This document shows positions 21,696 through 34,500 of a stretch of DNA of 64,000 bases, one piece after another. Origin of the DNA: Agrypnia vestita. Its lineage: Eukaryota > Arthropoda > Insecta > Trichoptera > Phryganeidae. Location of the stretch: positions 47,625-111,624 of the forward strand of contig JADDOH010023161.1 of assembly GCA_016648135.1 (NCBI GenBank), read 5' to 3'. The position numbers and the translations under genes are program-made. The notes beneath the pieces are model-generated. The model saw only the letters and a program-made list of their open reading frames with translations. It was not told the DNA's origin and searched no databases. Every line of letters starts with the position of its first letter. Position 1 is the stretch's first letter.

Positions 21696-22115
21696 TCGTA
21701 CCCGGCGTTACACGGGTTAAGGATTAAATTGAAAATAAATTTGTGGGGGGAAACAAAGGTTTGATTCGAACGGTATAGATTTGCATCGAAAATATATCAG
21801 GGGGAGGAGAAAAGGTAAAAGGGGAGGGAGGAAATGTAGCCCATGTTAGCTGCTGAGTCCTAAAGATTAAGTTTCCAAATTTTGAGTCCAATCGGTCAAA
21901 CGGTACAAATTTTCATCGAAAATATATCAGTGGAAAGGAAGGGTTAAAATAATAGGGGAAAAATATCGCATATGTTACCTGCAGAGTCCTAAAGAATAAG
22001 TTTCCAAATTTTGAGTCCGATCGGTCAAACGGTACAGATTTGCATCGAAAATATGTCAGGGAGAGGGGAAGGGTTATGAGAATGACTAACAGTCCGACAT
22101 CCGTTAGTAGATAAA
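21695..22115 (+). repeat. Tandem repeat, about 130-bp unit
   Basis: Opens with CTGTTCGTACCCGGCGTTAC, followed by reiterated units containing GATTTGCATCGAAAATATAT at 21778, a related form at 21908 and again at 22038, and CCTAAAGAATAAGTTTCCAA with TTTTGAGTCCGATCGGTCAA. Spacing is 130-132 bp, about 2.5 units. Many insect genomes carry CTGTTCGTACCCGGC-type repeats tied to non-LTR elements, but no polymerase is present. Confidence 0.6.
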
Positions 22116-22263
22116 AAAACACTACAAGAAGACACACACCTTGCTTTCGACACGGTACTGCAATCCAGTATTTAACATATATAACACAAACTTGGAGACA
22201 CCCTGACTTCGGTACGGTATTGCAAGGTAATACTTAACCTACACTTCAACACTCACTCATCAC

Positions 22264-22360
22264 ATCAGCCCTGATGATGGACCCTGCAATGGGATCCGAA
22301 ACGTTGGCCAGAGAGGTCACACACACACGGCAGAATATCCCAGAAAACTATACACATAAG
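22264..22360 (+). repeat. Hammerhead-like repeat, single copy
   Basis: CTGATGA at 22271-22277, stem-forming TGGACCC..GGGATCC around a CTGCAAT loop, then GAAA at 22298-22301 and GTTGGCCAGAGAGGTC. It continues into ACACGGCAGAATATCCCAG and AAAACTATACACA. The boxes and stem II fit the hammerhead core, and Penelope-like elements are known to carry such motifs. Stem I pairing is weak by eye, so catalysis is unproven. Confidence 0.5.
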
Positions 22361-22364
22361 GCTG

Positions 22365-23384
22365 ATCATCCAGTTTTTCAGACAGTTTTTCAAAGTGTAG
22401 AATCAAGTCGATAGATCATGCTATTTCATTACGAGAGCAAGACATGAACAAACCTCATATCAGATAAAAATTGCACGAGCGTATTTACTTACGTATTTCT
22501 TGCAGGACAAAAAGGTTGCGAGGAAACGAGACAACCATACGGAGTGCCGACACTTAAAATATATGGAAACGCCAGAGAGCAAGTCGTGCTCGCGTACTAT
22601 CCAAATTTTAAATGTTTTAACTCTAGAATTTAAAAAAAGCGTATTTATATTTCTCTAATAATTTATGTGTTGTAAAAAAATAGTAAACAACAATTTTTCT
22701 TATATCACTGTTTTTTAATTTAAAACTTATCTCGCATAAGCACATTTGGATATTATTTTGACTTCGGCTGAAATGTCAAAACACCTGTGAATTTAATTAA
22801 ATTAAAATAATTTTTATCTAGAATAAAAAAACTACTACAACAATATGTATTGAATTAAAAGTAAAATTAACAACCATTTATCTATATTTTAAAAATGATA
22901 TCGTAAATTAATATCTTACTTGACTACAAATTACAATGATATCTCTGCGAGCACGCGTCAGGGCAGAGAACCTGACGTTCGTTTAATGTAAGATTATAAG
23001 TAGAAAATAAAATTAATATAAAACTAGTTTTAAAAAAAACCTTAGTATCTGCGATGAATAGATTGCATTCGAATATATAATATATTATATATAATAATAT
23101 ATATAATAATTTGGCATAAAAAAATGTTTTATAGTGATTTTTATGAAAAAGCGAATGGGCCGCGAAAGAGCGTCTGCCTCTACCGACGGCAGCGGAATCT
23201 GATTTCAAAACTGCGTCATTTGTTGACATATTTCACATTTTCGAATTTTTATTATTACATATTAATGAAAGTGTTTTTAATAAAAAAAAACTTTTAAATA
23301 ACCTTGAAGTCTCAAAGTGCAGGATTAAATACAATATATTGTTTAAAATCATCTCTTTAAATGAAAAAAAAGTGTTTGAAAATC
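22365..23384. other. Unannotated stretch
   Basis: AT-rich, with an ATAT-rich palindromic run at 23075-23110. A 101-codon minus-strand frame at 22924-23229 is low-complexity and unsupported. Confidence 0.3.
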
Positions 23385-23778
23385 ATTAAAATACGTAAAA
23401 ATTTCTTGCTAATTTAAAACATTTATAACTTTACTAATATTGCATATTTCTTAATTTCCTTAATACGGATTCTAGATAATTAAGTAAACTTTATACGTAT
23501 AAAAAAAAATATAATGCCCACATACAAATATTAATCAAGCCTTTGTTCGCCTTTTTTTGGCTGCGGCCTGTCGATTAATGTTTATATTTTCTTAATTATT
23601 GTAAATAATGTTCAGTTTATTACTTTTATATAAGAACAAAGGTTCTATCTAAGTTATCGCCCTAAAAAATTGCAGTCTATCATATACATTCTGATATAAA
23701 TTAATAATAAAAACCCACATTTTCGTAAAAAAAAAAACGCCGAAATATACATTTGCAGTGAATGTGCCGCCTTAACAA
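23385..23778. repeat. Dispersed repeat E, copy 1
   Basis: An inverted counterpart of 33003-33400 in WDR43 intron 5. Shared words, complemented between the two, include GGCTGCGGCCTGTCGATTAA, TGTTCAGTTTATTACTTTTA, ATTGCAGT..ATACATTCTGATATAA and ATTTGCAGTGAATGTG. The roughly 390 bp carry no protein. The family is unknown. Confidence 0.55.
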
Positions 23779-23914
23779 ATATGTAAATCTATAAAGGAAA
23801 CACTGACAAAATCACATTGACAGAACTTTCTTTTACTCTCCTGTAAAGTTCAAAATAATTACTAATGCCCCTTTGGTTTTCTACCCTCGACATATATATA
23901 TTTAATATATTTTT

Positions 23915-24020
23915 GACGGTCTTAGGAGAACCGGAGATAGTTGCTGTACTACGCGACCGGGGTTCGAGTCCCGCCAACCGTGTGTGTTATTTCGTTTTTT
24001 TAGTTTTGAATTCGAACGAA
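23915..24020 (+). mobile_element. tRNA-derived SINE-like copy 3
   Basis: Has a strong pol III B box (GGGGTTCGAGTCCCGCC at 23959) after GGAGAACCGGAGATAGTTGC, and a tail TTTTTTTAGTTTTGAATTCG followed by AACGAAATTATTA as in the copy at 11700. It is not a functional tRNA: no complete cloverleaf or anticodon arm is apparent. Confidence 0.45.
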
Positions 24021-24120
24021 ATTATTACATTTAAATATTACTGGAACAGTAAATAATAATCAAGTGCATTTCGTGGTCTCGCATTTTTGTTGCATGATTT
24101 CGCTACATGTCCCGCTACAT

Positions 24121-24153
24121 GTTTCCGCTACACGAGTTACATGTAGCGGAAAC
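24121..24153. repeat. Perfect 12-bp hairpin
   Basis: GTTTCCGCTACA and TGTAGCGGAAAC flank a nine-base loop. It lies within a region whose inverted relative is at 17085-17150. Confidence 0.5.
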
Positions 24154-24389
24154 ATTTAGCTAGCTACAACTTCCGTTACAATGAAAATTTTACCGCGAAT
24201 GCGCCAAAAGAGGATAACATCAAAAAAAAACGAAGACGCTAGAAACATTTTTTAAACATACAGTAAAAAACAGATCAAGTGCCAGACGGGTCGCAATTAA
24301 TTAATTTATTCGAAATATGCTTCCATATGGCTTAAGTTCGCAAGCCATTGTTAGTATGACGTACGAACAGCGAATTACGTTTATGCAGA

Positions 24390-24590
24390 TTCTTGCAGAT
24401 TATATTTTATAAATAGCTAAATATTTATTGTATTCTGTGTATGTATTCTTGCAGATTACATTTTATAAATAGCTCAAATTTATAGTATTTTATGTACCTA
24501 TATTTTCTTGCAGATTAAATTTTATAAATAGCACATACTTATAGTATTCAATTATGTATTCTAGAGTTCATATATTATAAATAGCTCAAT
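24390..24590 (+). repeat. Tandem repeat, 54-59-bp unit
   Basis: Units starting TTCTTGCAGATTA and containing TTTTATAAATAGC begin at 24390, 24446 and 24505, with a diverged fourth (TTCTAGAG..) at 24559. About 3.5 copies. Confidence 0.7.
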
Positions 24591-24599
24591 TAGAAGGTA

Positions 24600-25905
24600 G
24601 ATATTCGAGTCCATTAAGTAAGTACCTACCCACTGTAAATGATTTAACAGAAATTGAGATTTACAGGGGCTTCCAATTCATCTTTATTTTAATTTTTAAT
24701 ATTTGGTGGAGTTCGAAAATTTTCAAAATTGTCAGTACCTATTCAGAATAGTTTTTTTTTTTTAAATTAAGTAGGTAGGTACCTACACCCATTAGAGAAG
24801 GAGTATTGGAACTGAATGATTCATCGATAAAGAAATACAAAAGAAATAACAGACATCAAGAGTCTGTGATGGTAATCCTGGTTTCTCAATGATTGTCACT
24901 GAACATTACAAAAGATCAACAATTATCAGACAAAGTGATGTAGCTTTAATTGGCCAAATTTAATTACCTAATTATCTTCTGTAAGATTTTATGGTTCATT
25001 ATACATACTATGCAGATGACCAGCAAAGCTTAGAAAAGGCGGTGTAAGTGTGGAAGCAGACTGAATTGGATGAGAATTTGTGAGACCAGCCTGACTGAGT
25101 GAGAGAGGAGAAATAAGGAAAGATTGTGAATCGAAATATGAGCAAATATAGACATATGAATAAGAGTAACAAAGGTTTTTGTCTATATGTCTGTAATAAG
25201 ATATATGATATGATATCTCTATGTCTGTATTCCTTCTAGATTAATATCCTTTATATTATATATTATATTATATAAATTATCCTTAAAAATGCAAGTGAAC
25301 CGACTTTCCAGGTACATTAACTTGTTTATTTTTATCCAAATACTTATTATTCATACTTTTCAACTACCATCACCTCGGACTAAAATAAAGACATTCCAAG
25401 TTTTGGAAAATAACGGAAACATTGAAGATTGTATCAAGTTCAGTGTTTCTGGGTAAAAAATACATAGCTGAATCACAGCTGAAATCATTATCGTCCAACA
25501 GATAATGATCTTTATACCCTCATTGCGAGATCATTATCCAACTGAACAAACGTAACATGAACTCATCATTCTCAAATTATGCTGTATGCTCATTGAGATT
25601 CAATTCTCATGAAATTGGCTGTGTAAATATCTAAATAGTATTTTATACATATACAATATGAATCACAACTACATAACAAAATATAATTTAGCAACAATAC
25701 ATATGACAATATAATTTTTTGTACATATAGACATATACATCTTACTGATCTTAAAGAAGATTTTACGAAAATAGGATACATTTATATGATTAGCAATATA
25801 TATATAGCAATAACGGAAATAAAGATTCAAGAAAGACATTTTATAAACAATCATAGGGGTAAACCAACCGACTAAAACCATTTTATTGTCCTTTGTTATG
25901 ATATA
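24600..25905. other. Unannotated AT-rich stretch next to the Cep170 exon
   Basis: Presumed intron on the 3' side of the exon ending at 25980 (minus strand). Short AT frames are present, but none has splice sites or a recognisable motif. Confidence 0.4.
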
Positions 25906-25979
25906 TTACTTGTAACAAGGTCCTACATATTGACATGGAAAAGTGTTTACTTTGCATAAGTTCAGAGATAAAAACTTAC

Positions 25980-27991
25980 CTTTCATAATGACTGAATGTC
26001 TCGGACTGACGGGGGGCAATCCCGTTAATGCCAAATCAGGTGCGGGAGCCATGACCGCTTCCTTATTGTACTTTTTAACACTATCGGCCCACTCCTGAAT
26101 CCAGCTCTTGTCTCCCTGACATCTGTTGAGACTTATGTGGGACAACTTCCCGACTAGAATTTGCTCCGGAGTCTTCATCACCTTCTCCTCCATTTGCGGG
26201 GTATTCATTAAGATCGTATTCGATATAAGTGAAGTTCCGATCGAGCTTTTGGGTACAAAACTTTCATTTGAAACTGTCTGGAGCACCAGATTGTCACGAG
26301 GTATATGATGTATGTATTCTGTAGCATCAATTTGAGATTTAGTTAAACTGTTTTTACGATACAACTTTTCTCTATTGTCGTAAGGTTTTGAGCTCTTTTG
26401 ATTTGAGCTCAAAATACCCGATGCAGTTACCGAAGTGAAGCTGCCCACATCCGCGGATGAGGTGTCCTGCGTTTTCGGTACCTTTTGAAACGTCTTTTCG
26501 CTGATGTTTTTTACCCTGGATTTTATTTTGTCAAGGTAACTTTTCGCTGTTTTGGGTTGCTTTACGATCTGGGGAGGTTCATTGGTGGACTCAGTCGGAG
26601 ATTCGTAACAACACGAGATTTCTAAAACGTTTTTATCAGTAGATACCTTTCGTATGGGGTCAGGAATGTTCTTGGCCAGAAGTAACTCTTCCCGTATACC
26701 GCTAGCAAATCGGGGTTCTTTTGTTATAACATAATCTCGTTTAGTTTCAAATTTGTGATTAATAATTTCCGGTTTGTGCAAGATACCCAACGCCTCCATA
26801 ATCGGCTCTTTAAACTCATCAGCTCCGAACATCTCGTCGATGCTCATTTTAGCTTTTTGTTCTTCTGTGTAATTACCGGCTTCAATTGTATACGTCCCGG
26901 CTTCGCTAACGGTGGAAGACGGTGAAACATTGCCATCATTTTCGCTGTCCAACATTTGCATTGTCTTAACAGCAATATTTCGAGTAACACTCGGAGATCT
27001 GGTCATGTGTTCTAGGTTCACTCCGGGACTTGCTGTGTTTCCCATTCTAGGAGCGGGACTGAAACTTCTTATATACCCAGAAGAATCTCTCCTAATTGAA
27101 TTTCTTAATGGAGTGCCCGGCGTTAACTGCACATTATCAGGAGTTAACAGATCTAACTCTGGGCTTGAAGTGTCAGCGAGCATTGGCACATCATTGGGAC
27201 TCTGTTCTATTATGTATGGACTTCTTAAAGCATAATTTGATGGGCAGTGCCCGTAATTTGGGCTCGCCATCATTTCAGAATTGGTGCGGTTGAGGGAAGA
27301 GGTGTAAGGATGTTTCAAAGGTAGATTTAATCCTTGTCTCGAAGGTAGAATATCACTTCTTGACATAATTCCATCGACCATTGGACTTTTCGATTTTCTA
27401 TTGAGAGAACTGTTCAAGGAATCGGGAGATCTTTCGAAAGGGTTCCGTTTTTCAGCTGTAGGAGAGTTGTTGGAAGAATAATTTTCTAATTTCAAGTGTT
27501 TGTTCCGAAAAGAATCTCTTTCATTTCCAACAGGCGAAAAGTTATTATTAATGCAATTGTGCATTTGGTTTTTATTGTCCAGCTGATTTTGTCTGTTTTT
27601 GGACGCCCCGATTACGGTATCCTCTTGATCCGATGAAAAATAGCCTTCAGAATGGTAACCGTGAGCCTTTCGGGGCAGTTTCGCGCTCATGGGAGGCCGC
27701 TGTTGTTGTGAATTGCCTGGCGAAGGACGTTGCCAACTTGCTGACATGGACTGCACTCTCTGGTGCCTGGCTTGAGATCTTTTCATAAAATTCTCGTATT
27801 TCGACATGTCCACAGTTTTTCCTTCATTAAAATCTATAGAGAACGCCATGGGCTGCGGTTTTGGAGACTCCACGCCCTCGTCTATCTTTTCATTCGCCTT
27901 GATTTCTTCCGCAACGATTTTCTTCTCCTCTATGCTGTTCTTTTCTTCGCCGCCCTGAGGCAGGCGAGGCCTCGGGGGCTCCACATCATCC
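25980..27991 (-). CDS. Cep170: Cep170-like centrosomal protein, large internal exon
   Basis: A 2012-base minus-strand exon: acceptor GTGTTTCAG at 27992, donor AAAG/GTAAGT after 25980. Segments line up in order with vertebrate Cep170: MAFSIDFNEGKTVDMSKYEN (human has a FTIEFDD..GKVT motif), GTYTIE..EEQKAKMSIDEMFG (human GTYTIE..ARKMIDKVFG), and KSWIQEWADSVKKY (human RWVSQWASLA). The rest is Ser/Asn/Pro-rich and probably disordered. Cep170 binds microtubules and subdistal centriolar appendages. Its N-terminal FHA domain is not encoded here and I did not find it upstream. The frame is also open from an ATG at 28011 through the acceptor, so an FHA-less start is possible. The entry phase needs two bases, the exit leaves one. 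WDR43 starts about 580 bp away on the other strand. Likely continues at 4443-4543. Confidence 0.8.
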
Positions 27992-28011
27992 CTGAAACAC
28001 CGAACGTTCAT

Positions 28012-28589
28012 GGTTCAAGACATTTGACACAACCCACTACACATATATGGTGACATCATTTCCACATATTATTCATCGGAATGTCTACGTCCATTGTTGC
28101 ACTGGTTTGCAAAAACTCTGCGCGACCGTGGACACTAAATACGACACAAAAAACAAAGACGATAATTTACGCGACAAGTTTCGCGAAAAAAAAAACACCT
28201 GAGCGAGAAAAACCCGACATCAGCGACACTATTGTTTCGAGACCAATGACAGTTTTCAAGTTTTCACTTTCGGCATTGACAGAATGCAAAACATAGCGAG
28301 GTAAAATTATATTTTCTTCTCTAATAACATTATATATTTATTTATTGTAGAGTTATCAAACGGAAAGTGTGGTGCTGAAGAAAAGTATATTTAAAAATTT
28401 ATTAAAATAAAATTTTTGGTTTATATGCATAAACTCACTAAGAAAGCTGTATTTTTTCTTTTTAGTATCTACCAGTATTAATTTTTATGTTGGTCACTTG
28501 TTCAAATCTCTTCACACTCTATGAATAAACCATAAACAAATACACAAGTGTGCGGTTCGCAATGAAGTTAGCCACTTAAGTAAATAGAG
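28012..28589. promoter_or_regulatory. Divergent interval between Cep170-like and WDR43
   Basis: 578 bp separate the WDR43 start codon (plus) from the first in-frame ATG of the Cep170-like exon (minus). No canonical TATA box is convincing. On the minus strand a short open frame starting MDVDIPMNNM precedes the Cep170 ATG, as 5' leaders often have. A shared, CpG-containing bidirectional promoter is an inference from spacing only. If Cep170 has upstream FHA exons, this interval and WDR43 would lie inside its intron instead. Confidence 0.35.
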
Positions 28590-31500
28590 ATGTCTGTATC
28601 CGCAAGCATGGGCCCGTCGGCCTTTTCCGAAGATGGAAAATATTATTCACAAATAGGCAATGACGGAAGATGTAAAATATGGGACACAGAAACCAATGTC
28701 CTCAAACAAGAATTTACGCCTGATCTGCATCTGAGTGCACCGCTATCATGTCTTTATTGGATACAACTTGACAGCGGGACGGTAAGCAATGCGAACACGT
28801 TTTCTTATAATTGATAATAAATAATGCCTATTTATATTGCACAATTTGTTTCCTAACGAACATTTAAGACTATCGTCGTAGTTTTCTGTCAGTGTTTCGT
28901 CTTGTTTGTTATCAGTTCCAGTTAGTTTTCATTAATATTTTGACTGTATACATAACCTAATGTTGATTGATATCTTCTATTTCAAGACATCATGAAATAG
29001 TTTCTAATTTTAATTATATCATTTGATTGTGTCTAGATTATAAAAATATTGATTAATGAAATGGTTTACATATTTTTTAAGATATTTATCTTTCTAATTT
29101 ATTTTTTAAAATAACTTTACAGTCAAATCCGAAATGGAAGAGCAGAAAACGTAAATCTTCGCGGCACGATGACGATACTGACGCTCGACAAATCACCCAT
29201 TGCCTCGCATTCGGTTCGACCACCGGAAAAGTTATAATATTCTCTTTAACTCATGCTAAAGTAGAGTCTGTTTTGGAAGATACCAATCCTACTCCCGGTG
29301 AGCAAGAAATCAGTTGCATGGATTGGAGTAAAAAGCATGGGCTGTATACTTGCTCCATGGATTCTACCATTAGGCAGTGGAATATAGAAGATGGAACTGT
29401 AAAAACAAAATTCAGAATGAGCAAATTTGAAAAAGGAACACAGTCTTCAAAGACGACAGCTATTAAAGTTCCTAACTATCGGGTAAGAATATTTTTCCAA
29501 AATAATGTTGCCATACTTGCTTTTTACTTTATATTATATTTATCTTGAAATATTTTTATCTATATTTTAAGTATTTTCTTTTCTCTTTATGTCATTATTA
29601 TGTTTACATGTTATTGTTTTTCTCTCTTTAAACTATCTATATATTCTGATTATGTACACTCACCTATCTATTGTAAAAGCCCTATAGGGCATTAATTAAT
29701 AAATAAAAAATAAATAAAAATATTATTCATGAAATTCTCACTGATCTATGAATGTTCTAGAAATAACAAAATAGAAAGATGAAAATTGGCACCAAATTTT
29801 TTGGGTCTATTTGAAAGGAATCACCTTTTCCTAAATTAAATGGTGTTAGATGATTCTGCTGCTGTCTTAAATCTTTGTGCTGCTGTCAATTCTATCACAT
29901 GACAGTGTGATAAAATCGACAGCTGATCTTATTTGTTTTATGTCCTAATATTAAAAGAAAATTACTTATGTTAGATGTTAATTTTAAATAAAGAAGAATT
30001 TTCAATTATCAGGAAGTCAAAAAATAGCTGATAGGTGTTTAAAAAGTAATGTAATAAAAAATAAAAAGGGTTGTTACTATAAATACACTCAAAATTACAA
30101 TTCTTGGGATCTTATTACCCTGTTCCAGGCCCAAGATATATATATATATATATATAAATCGGAGTGTCTCCTGAGTGCACGTTTTGGTACGGGACGGGTT
30201 AGGAAGCGTTTATGAGATGAATATGTAGATGCCATAATCAATACTACGAGGAGTCTTGGTTAATTTTATTTATTTACTTAGAATATTTTGCACTAAATTC
30301 TGTTTATCAATTGTAAATAAGACAGTAAGGAAATGGAGGTTTCCGAAACATGTGTGTTACTCTAAAATAAACTAGTGGAAAAATAATATTTTTATACACA
30401 TTTTTTTATTGTTGAAACGGATTTCCACAAAGTAAACACCACTGTATTAAATTACTTATCTATTTTATCAATTCTCTGCTGGTTATAAACAAAAATTATA
30501 TTCTGTAGATAAACATAGTTTATAAAATTTATTATCTTCAGACCGCAGGCAAAGTCGGTCGAAAACTCCTGTTAACGGCCGCCTGCCAGCTGAAATTATG
30601 GTGCTTGGATACGAAAAGCGTCCTCAGGACCATGGTAGGACATGCTGGAGAAGTTTGCCACCTGGATGCCATCTCCTTCTCGCAAGACGGCCGGTTTTAT
30701 ATCATCTCAGGATCCAAGTATGATATTTTTTAAATATTCCTTGAATTGAGGAGCTTTGTTAATTATAAATTTATTATATTCAGAAGAGGCTGAAAAAGTT
30801 AAAAAACTTTAATAAAAAAGGAATTGCACTTACGAAATTCTTATAAAGAGTTCAGTTCAATCTGTGAAGAATTTTCATATTTCAAGAAATCATCTGAAAG
30901 ATGCAATATTTTATTACTCTAATGCAAATATTTTGATTTTTGATGTGTAACATCTTTCCTCTCGCTTTCCTGCAAAATCTGTGGCAGTGATTTTTGGTTT
31001 TTGAAATAACGGGGTCGATCAACTATCAACAAGCTTGCAAATGTCTAGCCGTTAATCAATGATTTATGAAATAATTAATAAAGTATGCCCTTTTCCAGAA
31101 CTGACAGAATACTCAGTTTCTGGAGTGTGTCCCTTACAAACGAAGAACTTAACAAGACCCAGGACCTGGACGGTGAAACAGCCGAGTCCCGCAAGTCTGC
31201 CAAGCGAAGATCTCGGACCAAGTCTACTTCCGAGGATGTAGCCAGCCACATCACGGAGACAAGGCCATCGTGCAATTTTCTGATGGAGGACATTGCCAGA
31301 CAAGTTAGCTGCCGGGCTGTGGATGAGGGATCTTCAGAAATCAAACTGGCAGCGGTGACGAGGAGAGGTGTTGTTCACTATTACGAGCACACATTGAATG
31401 GGTAAGCATTCCCGTACATTGCAAATACGCGAGATATTTTTTGAGAATATTTTGAGTATGTCCAAATTTTTCAGAATAGTACTGGATTTTTTTGTAACAA

Positions 31501-34500
31501 GGACATCATTAACCTATCTAGGGCCAAAAAAACATAGAGGCTAGGGCCAGAGATTTTCTGAATTTTTTGTGATTTTTCTTTTTACGAAAAAACCGTGAAA
31601 ACATGCGTATATTAAAAAAAAAACACATTCATATTATTTTATCATAAGTGTCGAAATGCCATGATTTTTTTATCGTTTAAGTAAAAAAAAAAAACTTTTT
31701 TGAATTCCGATAATGTTACCAGCGCAACATTTTCCGAAAAATAATAATTCATTTTTATTTGTTTATTAGAGACAACACTACTATTATTATTTGATGCCTA
31801 CTTAATAATCTTCTTTTGTGTGGTATATTTTATTGCACGGCACGGCACGGCACGGCACACAACGAAACATCACACTCATATACTGCCCAAATATTGCCCA
31901 GATGTTAAATATACACTATCGTGGCAAAATTACCCCAAGGTTATTTTGCCACGATAGTGTTTTTTTAATGTACACATTTATTTTCAACCCCAAATTAATA
32001 ATAGTTAAGCAAACAACATACATTTTCAGGAAAACTAGTTGTTTGATTGGTAGAAACTGTGAAAATCCCTGCTTTTTTTTAACTCTTACTACTGATCAGA
32101 CAACCGGCCCTTTTATACATCGATTTATTTCCTTATACAGATTCTTATATGTATTTTGTAATTAATGTAAAATGTATCGATTTATGTCGCAAGGGAAGTT
32201 AATCAACTATGAAATTGATATTTTGTGACTTGTATGTCCTAAAAATTTCGAATTAATTCACGTTTTTATACGTTAGTAGAACTTTTACATTAGTAGAACT
32301 TGTGATAAATTATTTTTTCAAAAATTGAAAGGATACAACTTTTGACCGTAAAGTATTTCCAAAAGTTTATATGATGTTGCGAACCTGTCCTCTTGTCCTC
32401 AAAAGTGTATGTATAAACACTGATTCTAATATGTGCTATTTGAATCATTACTTTTATATTTTTAGAATTTCTTCAAAACCAATTAAACCGGACACGACAA
32501 TACAAATAGTCAGTGAAGAAAAGAACCAAGTGAAGTTGGCTGCAGCTGTTTGCGGAACGTTGCAGGGCGACACGCTACTCATTGGTTATAGCTGCGGGAA
32601 TACTTTGAAGTTTGAGAGGATTGTAAGTTTATTTTAACAGAATATGTTTCATCGATATAAAATGTGTTAAAAGAATTTTGCAGATATTTTGTTAAAATTT
32701 TTTGCGATATATTTTATTGGGTGTTGGACTGTAAATACAGTAGACTCCCGATTATCCAAAATCAGATTCATCAGGATGTGGATTATCCGCTGACCGTCTT
32801 GTCTGAAAAACGATCTCTCAAATTTTTTTTTTGTGTTTATTGTTCTGTTTGTCTTAGTTCCTATTGAGGGGTAGTTGTCATTGTCAAAATCATTTACAAA
32901 ATAACATATTTATGACAGCGACGTTGCTCACCGTCAGCTGTTAAGGGTGTCACAGTTTTTATTTTAATTGCGTGGCCAAATCAAAATATTTCTATGAAAA
33001 TTTAAGATGGCACATTCACTGCAAATGCATATTTCAGCATTTTTTTTTATGAAAATGATGGTTTTTATTATTCATTTATATCAGAATGTATATGCTACAC
33101 TGCAATTTTTTTAAGGCGATTACTTAGATTGAACCTTTGTTTTTATATAAAAGTAATAAACTGAACATTATTGACAATAATTAAGAAAATATAAGCATTA
33201 ATCGATAGGCCGCAGCCAAAAAATCGTTTGTAGTGTCCTTGGCGAGACAAACTTTTAATGAATATTTATATGTATGCATAATATGTTTTTTATATGTATA
33301 AAGTTTACTTTATTATCTTGAATCCGTACTAAGATAATTGAGAAATGTTTAATATTAATGAAGTTATAGCTTTTTAAATATGCAAGAAATTTTTACTGTA
33401 CACAATTTGTTTTTTTATGAGAAATAATTTTATAATTTCAGACACCAGATACAACAGAAAAAACGCAAGTTCTCATTAGGACCGTGATTGACAAAGAATC
33501 TTCCAAGAAGGAATCGGCCAAGATGAGAAATGAGGACATCACCAAGATACGCGAAGGAGACAGCAAAGACGCCTCGGTGGTCTATCTCACATCCATTCTC
33601 GGCCGAGGGGACCAGGAATCTCTGAAGAGGCCACTGGGTTCCAAACAGGTAACAATTTCCATCATTGATTGTGTACAGAAAATAAACATAGAAGGAACTG
33701 TTGATAAGTTAGTTCAAAATTCAAGGGACAGTTAATTTTTTTCAAATTTGGCACAACCTAATTTTTAACCACAAAGGCGGTATTCAAGCAGCCACCCAGT
33801 TGAATACCATTATTATGTCATTTGCGATGCACAAAAACTGGATTTCACACTGCCATTTAAGCTGTTCGCGTGCCCTGAAGGACTCCTAATTTAAAAAATG
33901 ACATAACAATAAGATTCCGATTTAATCATGCCATATGCCTTTTCTAACTGAATGATTAACATATTTTTCCTTACCGTTGATTCGACGATGGAGCTCGAGC
34001 GATCAACAGGGTCCGATAAAAATCTGACAGCGCCTATGTGGAAACAATCAACCGCCAGGCGGCGATTCATAGACAAAAACATGGAGACTCTCAATACTTA
34101 ACCGTTGTGGTGTTCAGTAAAATAATGTCAATGCTTTTGTGTCTGTGATGATGCAACATCTGTGCATAGTTGATTTCATAGTCTAGCTAACAATTGACGA
34201 TGTACATTCATGGAAATAACTTCCGAACATTAATTTTTTATTTCAACACTTCGTAAGATTTTCTTATAAAAATGTAGCCTAAACATTTAGATATTAATTT
34301 ATATGAGGGGTTTTAGAATTATGAAATAGCAAAGTTTGTAAATTGACAAAATCACTTTATTATAAATTTGATAATTTGGATCATGATACACTTGAACATT
34401 TTAGAATTATGCATTTTGTATTTTAAATTAAATGAGATTTGAGTTAACCAGGTTCTATTATAATCTTGAATACATATAGCTAGATTTTTTTAACTTTGAT

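Noticed and set aside
23940..24000. Functional tRNA gene
   Set aside because: Only the B box is good. No complete cloverleaf or anticodon arm could be drawn; treated as SINE-like.
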